From Lysobacterales bacterium (GTDB lineage Bacteria > Pseudomonadota > Gammaproteobacteria > Xanthomonadales > Xanthomonadaceae): DNA of 5,894 bases. Made by a program: the position numbers and the translations under genes. Below are positions 1 through 5,516 of the stretch, in pieces. The notes beneath the pieces are model-generated. The model was not told the DNA's origin. It ran no database searches and saw only the letters and a list, made by a program, of their open reading frames with translations. Within the stretch, counting starts at the first letter, position 1, and each line of letters begins with the position of its first letter. Location of the stretch: the NCBI GenBank assembly GCA_015655035.1, contig JAATFS010000330.1:1-5894 (forward strand), written 5' to 3'.

Positions 1-490
1 CGCGCACCATCGCCTTCTGCACCACGTTGACGGTGACACCCAAGTGCTCGGCGATGCGTGGATACGTCCAACCTTCGAGCTGGGACAACAGGAAGGCCTT
101 GCGCACCGTGGCCGGCAAGCCTTCCAGCAGCGTGGCGATTTCTTCCAGCGTCTCCAGCGCCAGCCGCGATTCCTCCGGCGATGGCGCTGCCAGCTCGCCG
201 CGTGCGGCCAGTGCGTCCAGATAGGCCTGCTCGATCGCCTGGCGTCGCCAGTGGTTCACCACCAGGCCGTGCGCGACGGTGGTGAGGTAGGCGCGCGGCG
301 TACGGATCGCCTCGACCGGGCAGCGCCCGACGAGCAAGCGGACGAAGGCATCCTGCGCCAGGTCCAGCGCCAGCGTGTCGTTGCCCAGCCTGCGCCGCAA
401 CCAGCTACGCAACCAGCCGTGGTGCTCGCGATACAAGGCCTGCACCTGCTGTCTGGCGTCGATCTGAACGCCGATGCCTACGGCTGACAT
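1..490 (-). CDS. ECF RNA polymerase sigma factor, FecI type (3' end outside window)
   Basis: This is a sigma-70 family factor of the extracytoplasmic-function group. FecI-type members direct RNA polymerase to iron-uptake or TonB-receptor genes and are usually controlled by a FecR-like anti-sigma. I translated the minus strand by hand from the ATG at 490-488; 163 codons are present and the frame runs off the left edge. Region 2 spans about residues 18-85: LYREHHGWLRSWLRRRLGN, then DLAQDAFVRLL (about 43-53), then the TPRAYLTTVAHGLVVNHWRR stretch. Region 4 spans about residues 111-163, with LPATVRKAFLLSQLEGWTY followed by a helix-turn-helix (IAEHLGVTVNVVQKAM). Family proteins are about 165-175 residues, so only the last few codons are missing. 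The ATG at 490 is the only one after an in-frame stop at 520-518. It has no good Shine-Dalgarno sequence. A FecR-like gene and a receptor would be expected to the left, which cannot be seen here. A Fur site lies 19 bp upstream. Confidence 0.9.
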   Translation of the reverse strand, partial: MSAVGIGVQIDARQQVQALYREHHGWLRSWLRRRLGNDTLALDLAQDAFVRLLVGRCPVEAIRTPRAYLTTVAHGLVVNHWRRQAIEQAYLDALAARGELAAPSPEESRLALETLEEIATLLEGLPATVRKAFLLSQLEGWTYPRIAEHLGVTVNVVQKAMVR

Positions 491-508
491 GGTGGCTACG
501 CCGTCAAA

Positions 509-523
509 TGATAATGATTATCA
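509..523. promoter_or_regulatory. Fur box (iron-responsive repressor site)
   Basis: The sequence TGATAATGATTATCA is a perfect 7-1-7 inverted repeat and matches the known Fur core consensus TGATAATNATTATCA at every position. Its centre is at 516. It begins 19 bp upstream of the sigma-factor ATG and overlaps the predicted -10 element and start point of that gene. Fur bound with ferrous iron would therefore be expected to block the promoter when iron is plentiful. Matching flanking bases (AA on the left, TC on the right) extend it toward the 19-bp form. Binding itself is inferred. Confidence 0.88.
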
Positions 524-551
524 TCATATTGCAGCCCTTGCGGCCATGCAA
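523..551 (-). promoter_or_regulatory. Predicted sigma-70 promoter of the FecI-like sigma gene
   Basis: On the minus strand, TTGCAT (551-546) is followed by exactly 17 nt and then TATGAT (528-523). These match the -35 consensus at 4 of 6 and the -10 consensus at 5 of 6 positions. The expected start point is 516-515, in the middle of the Fur box, which gives a leader of about 25 nt. The spacing and the position of the repressor site support the call. No start-site data are available. Confidence 0.55.
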
Positions 552-587
552 GCCGCGCTCCGCCGCAGCCGCGCGCGGGCAGCAGGA

Positions 588-617
588 TTGAGCGCGCCTG
601 CGGCCAAGCCCGATAAT
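588..617 (+). promoter_or_regulatory. Possible promoter for a leaderless GIY-YIG mRNA
   Basis: TTGAGC (588-593), an 18-nt spacer and GATAAT (612-617) resemble a sigma-70 promoter, with 4 of 6 and 5 of 6 consensus matches. With usual geometry the first transcribed base would be 624, the A of the GIY-YIG ATG. No Shine-Dalgarno sequence precedes that ATG, which fits a leaderless transcript. The -35 is weak and no other support exists, so this is tentative. Confidence 0.35.
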
Positions 618-623
618 GGCTGC

Positions 624-896
624 ATGCAAACGGCCAAACCCTGGCATCTCTATCTGCTGCTGTGTCGCAACGGCAGCTATTACGCCGGCATCACCAACGA
701 CCTGGAGGCGAGATTCCAGGCCCACCTGCGCGGCACTGGCGCACGCTACACCCGCGCCAACCCGCCGGTGCAGCTACTGGGTAGCCGGCCCTACCCCGAT
801 CGCGCAGCCGCCTCGCGTGCAGAATGGGCGATCAAGCAACTGCCGCGTGCGCGCAAGCTCGCGTGGCTGTTGGAGCAAGCGCCGGCCAGCGGCTGA
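624..896 (+). CDS. Small single-domain GIY-YIG nuclease-family protein
   Basis: This 90-residue protein consists of almost nothing but a GIY-YIG domain, the fold of several DNA endonucleases. Stand-alone bacterial members of this size (YhbQ/UPF0213-like) have poorly defined roles. Visible motifs are the first strand LYLLLC with Tyr10, SYYAGIT with Tyr20 and Gly22 (the YIG position), NDLEARFQAH with the catalytic-type Arg30, and RAEWAIKQL with Glu67, the expected metal-binding Glu. All key residues therefore appear intact. The ATG at 624 is preferred because the domain begins within 10 residues of it. An in-frame ATG at 474 would add 50 low-complexity residues, overlap the start of the divergent sigma gene and read across the Fur box. 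No Shine-Dalgarno sequence is seen. The gene converges on the permease gene, with 52 bp between their stops. Confidence 0.85.
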   Translation: MQTAKPWHLYLLLCRNGSYYAGITNDLEARFQAHLRGTGARYTRANPPVQLLGSRPYPDRAAASRAEWAIKQLPRARKLAWLLEQAPASG

Positions 897-925
897 GCGG
901 GAGCGACCGCAGCCCCAGTAACCGC

Positions 926-948
926 GCCCGTCTCCGGGCACACGCCCG
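926..948 (-). terminator. GC-rich stem-loops after the permease stop (weak terminator candidate)
   Basis: Directly after the TAG at 951-949, the minus-strand RNA reads CGGGC-GTGT-GCCCG-GAGA-CGGGC. The central GCCCG can pair with either neighbour, giving two alternative 5-bp hairpins. One of them (939-926) is closed by a GNRA-type GAGA loop. It lies between convergent genes, where a terminator is expected. No U tract follows, so it is not a classic rho-independent terminator. It may instead protect the 3' end or simply reflect GC-rich sequence. Confidence 0.3.
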
Positions 949-2544
949 CTACGTCGGCCGTGCCCGCTGCGGCAGCAACGACAGCAGCCCCAGCACCACC
1001 GCCAATGCGACATAGCCTCCCGCGAACTGCCAGCTGACGATCCGCGCCAGCCCCTGCAGATCCCAGGGCAAATAAATACCGCCACGCGGATCCACCGAAT
1101 GGATCAGGCCGAACAAGGTCAGCCCGGCCGCCACCAGTAAGCACACTGCGCCGCGACGCAGCTGCCCGTCGATCATCGCCACCACCGTGGCGATCCACAG
1201 CATCGAGGTGATGATGAAACCATTGCCCAGGGTGAAGATCACCGCCAGCTCCGGCAGGCCATGCCCGTCGAGCTTGCTGGTGAGCTCCACCAGCTTCTCC
1301 GGCGCCATCCAGCCCGGCGCCTTGATCGTAAGCAGGTACGCCACCGACGGCAGGAAGCCCAGCACCATCGCCCCGGCATGCCGCGATGGTGTGGCCTGAA
1401 ACGCCTGGGTGGTGATGTCGATGGCCACGTAGACGATGATCGGTGCCAGCACCGCCAGCGGCAGCCATTGCACCAGCCCGGAGATCACCCCGAGCATGCC
1501 GCCGATACCGACGAACAAGCCGGTCAGCAACGTGTAGCCGCCGCGCGCGCCCATGTTCTTGTAGGCAGGCTGGCCGATGTACGGCGTGGTCTGGGCCACC
1601 CCGCCGCAGACCCCGGCCACCAGCGTGGCGAAGGCCTCCACCAGCAGGATGTCGCGGGTACGGTAGTCGTCGCCGGCCGCGCGCGCGCTCTCGCTGACGT
1701 TGATGCCGCCGACCACCATCAGCAGCCCGAACGGCAGCAGCAACGGCAGGTAGGGCAGCGTGGACGGCAAGCCGTCGATGAAACCCAGCGTCGGCCATGG
1801 CAGCACGATCTGTGGCGGCGTCCACGCCGGCAGTGCGAATCCGGGTGCGCCCAGGCCGGCCAGGCCCAGCCCGTAGTACAGCAACGTGCCCACCAGGAAG
1901 GCGACCAGCACGCCCGGCAACTTCACCGGCAGCCGGCCCTTGGCGATCAGCACGTACAACAGCAGGCCGAGCGTGACCAGGCCGGCCACCGGCGAGCGCA
2001 GCGTCTCCAGCAACGGCAGCAGGCCCATCAGCACCAGCGCGATTCCGGCGATGGAGCCCAGCAGCGCGGCACGCGGCAGCGCGCGCGTCACCGCCTCGCC
2101 GAAGAACGACAGCACCAGCTTGAGCGCCCCCATCACCACCAGCGCGGCCATACCGAGCTTCCAGGTGGCCAGCGCCGCCGCCTGCGGATCCAGCCCTTGC
2201 GCCTTGAACGCGACGAACGCCGGACCCAGCACCAGCAACGCCATGCCGATACTGGTCGGCGCATCCAGCCCCAGCGGCATCGCGGTGACATCGTCGCGCC
2301 CGCTGCGTGCGGCCAGCCGCCGCGCCATCAAGGTGTACAGCAGGTTGCCCACCAGCACGCCGAACGCGGTTCCGGGAAACATCCGCCCGAACACCACTTC
2401 GGGCGGGAACTGGAACATCCCGATCAAGGCCGCCGCGATAAAACCAAGGATCGACAGATTGTCGACAACCAGGCCGAAGAAACCATTGAGGTCGCCGGCA
2501 ACGAACCAGCGCGAACGCGACGGCAAAGAGGACGAGGTGGACAT
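949..2544 (-). CDS. Multi-pass inner-membrane permease, xanthine/uracil (NCS2)-like
   Basis: The 531-residue protein is strongly hydrophobic throughout, with roughly 12-14 predicted membrane segments, as in NCS2 nucleobase carriers. Visible marks are DLNGFFGLVVDNLSILGF near the N-terminus (about 18-35), DVTAMPLGLDAPTSIG (about 85-100), and a central charged block GGINVSESARAAGDDYRTRD (about 279-298). TTPYIGQPAYKNMGARGGYT (about 319-338) follows the central block. The central ES and TPYIG/NMGARGGYT stretches lie where NCS2 proteins keep substrate-binding residues, but they are not a textbook match to the characterised uracil, xanthine or adenine carriers, so the substrate is unknown. I chose the ATG at 2544; a GTG two codons upstream at 2550 is possible, and neither has a clear Shine-Dalgarno sequence. 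It lies 128 bp downstream of poxB in the same direction. Family assignment is by recollection of similar annotated permeases. Confidence 0.78.
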   Translation of the reverse strand: MSTSSSLPSRSRWFVAGDLNGFFGLVVDNLSILGFIAAALIGMFQFPPEVVFGRMFPGTAFGVLVGNLLYTLMARRLAARSGRDDVTAMPLGLDAPTSIGMALLVLGPAFVAFKAQGLDPQAAALATWKLGMAALVVMGALKLVLSFFGEAVTRALPRAALLGSIAGIALVLMGLLPLLETLRSPVAGLVTLGLLLYVLIAKGRLPVKLPGVLVAFLVGTLLYYGLGLAGLGAPGFALPAWTPPQIVLPWPTLGFIDGLPSTLPYLPLLLPFGLLMVVGGINVSESARAAGDDYRTRDILLVEAFATLVAGVCGGVAQTTPYIGQPAYKNMGARGGYTLLTGLFVGIGGMLGVISGLVQWLPLAVLAPIIVYVAIDITTQAFQATPSRHAGAMVLGFLPSVAYLLTIKAPGWMAPEKLVELTSKLDGHGLPELAVIFTLGNGFIITSMLWIATVVAMIDGQLRRGAVCLLVAAGLTLFGLIHSVDPRGGIYLPWDLQGLARIVSWQFAGGYVALAVVLGLLSLLPQRARPT

Positions 2545-2672
2545 ACGCACCGCAAGACGTGGGATGGACCGATGTTACTGGAACTGCGTGCCTGCGGATG
2601 CTGGACGCACTACGCCCGCCCTTTCCGGAAGTGTCGCACCCGGCCCCCCCGTCGGGCGCGGCCAAGGCACGG
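2545..2672. other. Intergenic gap between poxB and the permease gene
   Basis: These 128 bases separate two co-directional genes. I see no convincing terminator or sigma-70 promoter. The notable bases are a run of seven C on the plus strand (2644-2650), which is G on the transcribed minus-strand RNA, and an 8-bp palindrome TTCCGGAA (2623-2630). The length leaves room for a promoter, so co-transcription of the permease with poxB is possible but not shown. Confidence 0.6.
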
Positions 2673-4391
2673 TCATTTTTTCAGGAAATTGTTCGCCAGC
2701 AGGTCCTTGACTTCGCCGATCCGGCCACCGAGCACGGCCTTGGCGGCATAGAGGGCGGTGCCGGCCACCTGCCCGGCCTCGATCTGCGGCGGCATCACCA
2801 GTTCGGTCGGGCTGGTATGCACATCCAGCAGCGCAGGGCCCGGCTGCGCCAGGAAATCCACCACCGTCGATTCCAGGTCCTCCGAGCGCGTCACCGTCCG
2901 GCCCCAGAAGCCGATGACCTCGGCCAGCCTGCCGAAGTCTGGATTGCGCAACTGCGTGTAATTGTCCAGCAAGCCCTCGACCTTCTGCTCGAGCTCGACG
3001 AAATTGAGCGAGGAATTGTTGTAGACCACGACCTTGATCGGCAGGTTTTCCTGCACTGCGGTCAGCAGGTCGCCCAGCAGCATCGCCAGGCCACCGTCGC
3101 CGGACAGCGCAATCACCTGGCGCGCGGGGAACGCCTTCGACAACCCCAGCGCCTGCGGCATCGCATTGGCCATCGTGCCGTGCAGCAGGCTGGTCAGCGT
3201 ACGCCGCCGCCCATTCACGCGGATGTGCCGCAGTATCCATACCATCGGCGAACCACCATCGGCGGTGAACAACGCATCGTCGTCGGCATGGCGGTCGAGC
3301 AACGCCGTCAAGTGCTGCGGATGGATCAGCACGCCCTCGCCGGGCCGCTCCTCTTTTTCGCGCCTGGCCAATGCTTTTTCACGGTGCCGCACGCATTCGT
3401 CGAGAAAACCGCTGTCCTCGCGCTGCTGCAACAACGGCAACAACGCCTGCAAGGTCGGGGCGATATCGCCGACCACCCCCAGTTGGACCGGGTGCCGTCG
3501 TCCCAGGTGGCTGCCATCGCGATCGACCTGGATCAGCGTGGCCTTGTCCGGGTAGTACTGGCCCCAGGCAAAATCCGCACCGAGCAACAACAGCGTGTCG
3601 CATGCCATCAGCGTGTGATAGCCCGATTCGACCCCAAAGATGCCGGTCATGCCCATGTTGTAGGGATTGTCGTACTCGACGAAATCCTTGGCGCGCGAGG
3701 TATGCGCGATCGGCGCCTTGAGCCGAGCGCCGAGCTGCACCAGCAGATCGTGCGCCCCTTCACAGCCGGCACCGGCGTAGATGCCGATATTGTTGCCTTT
3801 CGCGATCAGCGTGGCGATGCGCTGCAACTCGGCATCCGACGGCCGCAACACCGGTTCTGTGTAATGCACCGAGAATGGCACGTCGTGCTTGACCTCTGCG
3901 CGACTGATGTCGGCGGGCAGGATCACCACCGCCACCCCACGCCGGCTGATCGCCGCCTGGCAGGCCAACGTCACCACGCGCCGCGCCTGCGCCGCGCTGA
4001 AGACCTGCTGGCAGAACACGCTGCAACCGGCATACACCTGCTTGAAATCGACCTCCTGCGGAAACTCCATTCCCAGCTCGTCGGTCACCACCTGGCTGGC
4101 AATCAACACCATCGGCGCACGATTGCGGTTGGTCTCGTATACGCCATTGATGAAATGCAGTCCGCCCGGTCCACACGAACCCGCGCAAGCGGTCAACGTA
4201 CCGGCAATCAGCGACTCCGCGCCTGCCGCGAACGCGGCAACCTCCTCATGCCGCACATGCACCCACTCGATGTCGCTGTCGTGGATCGCATCGGTGACAT
4301 GATTGAGCGTATCGCCGACGATGCCGTAGCAATGCCGCACACCGGCCGCCTGGAGAGTCTCAACGACAATTTCGGCAACACGCTTGGCCAT
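2673..4391 (-). CDS. poxB: Pyruvate dehydrogenase (quinone) / pyruvate oxidase PoxB, ThDP- and FAD-dependent
   Basis: PoxB decarboxylates pyruvate to acetate and CO2 and passes the electrons through FAD to ubiquinone at the inner membrane. It bypasses the pyruvate dehydrogenase complex, typically in slow growth or stationary phase. The protein is 572 residues, the same as I recall for E. coli PoxB, and aligns with it by eye along its whole length. The N-terminal ThDP domain has RHEEVAAFAAGAES (47-60) with the expected catalytic Glu49, then AGSCGPGGLHFINGVY (70-85). The middle FAD-type domain includes AGAGCEGAHDLL (206-217) and VEYDNPYNMGMTG (238-250). The C-terminal ThDP motif runs from GDGG (431) to NN (458-459). 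The last 25 residues resemble the amphipathic helix that anchors E. coli PoxB to lipid. The ATG at 4391 is preferred over an upstream start at 4499 because it matches the family N-terminus and has AGGAA 6 nt upstream. The gap after the GNAT gene is 117 bp. Confidence 0.95.
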   Translation of the reverse strand: MAKRVAEIVVETLQAAGVRHCYGIVGDTLNHVTDAIHDSDIEWVHVRHEEVAAFAAGAESLIAGTLTACAGSCGPGGLHFINGVYETNRNRAPMVLIASQVVTDELGMEFPQEVDFKQVYAGCSVFCQQVFSAAQARRVVTLACQAAISRRGVAVVILPADISRAEVKHDVPFSVHYTEPVLRPSDAELQRIATLIAKGNNIGIYAGAGCEGAHDLLVQLGARLKAPIAHTSRAKDFVEYDNPYNMGMTGIFGVESGYHTLMACDTLLLLGADFAWGQYYPDKATLIQVDRDGSHLGRRHPVQLGVVGDIAPTLQALLPLLQQREDSGFLDECVRHREKALARREKEERPGEGVLIHPQHLTALLDRHADDDALFTADGGSPMVWILRHIRVNGRRRTLTSLLHGTMANAMPQALGLSKAFPARQVIALSGDGGLAMLLGDLLTAVQENLPIKVVVYNNSSLNFVELEQKVEGLLDNYTQLRNPDFGRLAEVIGFWGRTVTRSEDLESTVVDFLAQPGPALLDVHTSPTELVMPPQIEAGQVAGTALYAAKAVLGGRIGEVKDLLANNFLKK

Positions 4392-4508
4392 GTCCGGTTC
4401 CTGGATAACAGCGGAGGTAACCTGGATGCTAGGCACCACAACGTAATCCCCGCGTGCGCAGCGCGTGAGTACTCCCCGGCAACGACGCACCCTCCCCAAA
4501 AAACTCCA
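4392..4508. other. Intergenic gap upstream of poxB
   Basis: This 117-bp region follows the GNAT stop and precedes poxB. It contains the poxB Shine-Dalgarno AGGAA (minus strand, 4402-4398) and, near the GNAT stop, a run of six T on the minus strand (4503-4498). No inverted repeat precedes the T run, so I do not call a terminator. No clear -35/-10 pair is visible. A promoter using another sigma factor (E. coli poxB is RpoS-dependent) could be missed by eye. Confidence 0.5.
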
Positions 4509-5003
4509 TCACTCCAGCGACAAATGCAAAAACTGATTGAACGCACTACCGGTGTAGTCCCCGAACGCGTCCCCGTTGATGAACCCCCGCCGCCGATACA
4601 ACGCCAACGCCGGCTCGAACGCCTCACCCGAGCCCGTCTCCAGACTCAACCGGCGTAAACCCCGCCCCCGCGCAACCCCAATGATGTGCTCCAGCACCGC
4701 CGCCGCCGCGCCCCGGCGCAGATGATCCGGATGCGTCCGCATCGACTTCAACTCGCCGCTGCCATCGCCCCATTGCCTGAGCGCCCCCACCGCCACCAAT
4801 TGCTCACCGCTCCACGCACTCCACACGGTAATGCCAGGCGCCTGCAAACCGGACAGATCCAGCGCGAACACGCTACCGGCAGGCGAATTCGCCTGCATCT
4901 GGCACAGATGATAATTAAGCAACGCGCGCACCTGCGCACCGCTCAGATCGTCTTCGCGCAACTCGAAACCGGCGCCGGGCGCCTCAGCGTCAATAGGGGA
5001 CAT
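4509..5003 (-). CDS. GNAT-family N-acetyltransferase, YsnE-like
   Basis: The 164-residue protein has the GNAT fold, which transfers an acetyl group from acetyl-CoA to an amine. The acetyl-CoA loop is in MRTHPDHLRRGAAAAVLEHI (88-107), with R97-G98-x-A matching the R/Q-x-x-G-x-G/A motif. LSLETGS (119-125) and ALYRRRGF (134-141) form the later strands and helix. The order WSAW...GALRQW...GELKSMRT...LRRG...LETGS...FEPA closely resembles the Bacillus YsnE family as I remember it. YsnE has been linked genetically to indole-3-acetic acid production in plant-associated Bacillus, though its substrate is unsettled. The ATG at 5003 is the only ATG after an in-frame stop; the homologous part begins at about residue 13. 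It starts 36 nt after the lipoprotein stop. Its GGAGG lies 16 nt upstream, unusually far, inside a small hairpin. Confidence 0.9.
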   Translation of the reverse strand: MSPIDAEAPGAGFELREDDLSGAQVRALLNYHLCQMQANSPAGSVFALDLSGLQAPGITVWSAWSGEQLVAVGALRQWGDGSGELKSMRTHPDHLRRGAAAAVLEHIIGVARGRGLRRLSLETGSGEAFEPALALYRRRGFINGDAFGDYTGSAFNQFLHLSLE

Positions 5004-5024
5004 GCCTAGTTGGAGAAAACCTCC
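5004..5024 (-). promoter_or_regulatory. Unusual ribosome-binding region of the GNAT gene with hairpin
   Basis: On the mRNA, GGAGG (5024-5020) is the only strong Shine-Dalgarno match but ends 16 nt before the ATG, against a usual 5-9. GGAG (5024-5021) can pair with CTCC (5015-5012) across a GUUUU loop, which would hide the site. The upstream lipoprotein stop is 15 nt before the GGAGG, so a terminating ribosome could open the stem. Translational coupling is an inference. Confidence 0.35.
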
Positions 5025-5039
5025 GCCGCCATAGCATGC

Positions 5040-5516
5040 TCAGAACGCCACTTCCACCGTCTGCCGCGACCACAGCACCGACTGGTGGCCGGTGGCCTGC
5101 TTCCACGCCAGCCGGACCGCCTCGATATCGTTGCGGCGCTGCGGCGTGTCCTCGTGCAGGATCACCAGCACCTTGGTGGCCAGCCGGTTGGGTTCCTTGG
5201 CGCCGCGGAACAGCCATTGGCCATAGGCGTCGAACACGGTCAGGCCATCGGGAAACCGCGAAGTGACCTCTTTATCCAAAAACGCGCGCCACTGCGCCTC
5301 GGTGATCTTCTCGGTCTGCGGGCGGTCGGCCGGACCGGTCTCCTCGCCCACGCCGAAATACAGCTCGCTGCGTACCCAGCCGCGCGCCTCACCGGGGCGG
5401 GCCGCATCGCCCTGCAATCCGGCAGTGGTGGTAGCTGCCGTGGTCGAAGGCGCCAGGGTCGAGCACGAAGTCAACGCCAGTGCGGCGGCCAACAAGGTAG
5501 TACGCAGGATGTTCAT
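5040..5516 (-). CDS. Outer-membrane-type lipoprotein with DUF3574 domain
   Basis: The 158-residue protein starts with a lipoprotein signal: MNILR, a hydrophobic stretch (LLAAALAL) and the lipobox LTSC with Cys18 as the predicted lipidation site. The residue after Cys is Ser, so outer-membrane sorting is expected. A Thr/Ala-rich linker (about 19-35) leads to a compact domain at 47-158. This has WVRSELYFGVG, ITEAQWRAFLDKEV, SRFPDGLTVFDAYGQW, KVLVILHEDTP and ending VEVAF, which I recognise as DUF3574. The function of that domain is unknown. GGAG lies 6 nt before the ATG. The start overlaps the stop of a possible small ORF by ATGA, and the stop is 36 nt before the GNAT gene, so the two are likely one transcript. 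Confidence 0.88.
   Translation of the reverse strand: MNILRTTLLAAALALTSCSTLAPSTTAATTTAGLQGDAARPGEARGWVRSELYFGVGEETGPADRPQTEKITEAQWRAFLDKEVTSRFPDGLTVFDAYGQWLFRGAKEPNRLATKVLVILHEDTPQRRNDIEAVRLAWKQATGHQSVLWSRQTVEVAF

Noticed and set aside
44..487. 147-codon plus-strand open frame at the left end
   Set aside because: It is antisense to the FecI-like sigma gene, whose regions 2 and 4 are clear. No domain is visible in the antisense product.
474..623. Upstream ATG extension of the GIY-YIG gene
   Set aside because: The 50 added residues are not domain-like, and the extension would translate through the Fur box and overlap the divergent sigma start.
2644..2650. Seven-C homopolymer as a phase-variation tract
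   Set aside because: It is short, intergenic, and not placed within a recognisable promoter spacer or coding start.
791..2665. 624-codon minus-strand open frame overlapping the permease in another frame
   Set aside because: It is out of frame with the permease, which has coherent membrane segments. The translation is Gly/Ala/Arg-rich low-complexity sequence.
1261..2751. 496-codon plus-strand open frame opposite the permease gene
   Set aside because: The translation is almost wholly Gln, Arg, His and Ala, typical of the antisense of a hydrophobic membrane protein gene.
3421..3450. CAACAACGGCAACAACG repeat-like stretch
   Set aside because: It encodes part of a Leu-rich segment of PoxB (ALLPLLQQ) and reflects codon choice, not a separate repeat element.
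4392..4499. 36-residue N-terminal extension of PoxB
   Set aside because: It lacks similarity to the family, while the ATG at 4391 gives the expected length and has a Shine-Dalgarno sequence.
4498..4511. T6 run after the GNAT stop as a rho-independent terminator
   Set aside because: No inverted repeat precedes the run on the minus strand.
2559..4658. 699-codon plus-strand open frame opposite poxB
   Set aside because: It is antisense to a clear full-length PoxB and its translation is Arg/Gln/His-rich with no recognisable domain. Such frames arise from high GC at third positions.
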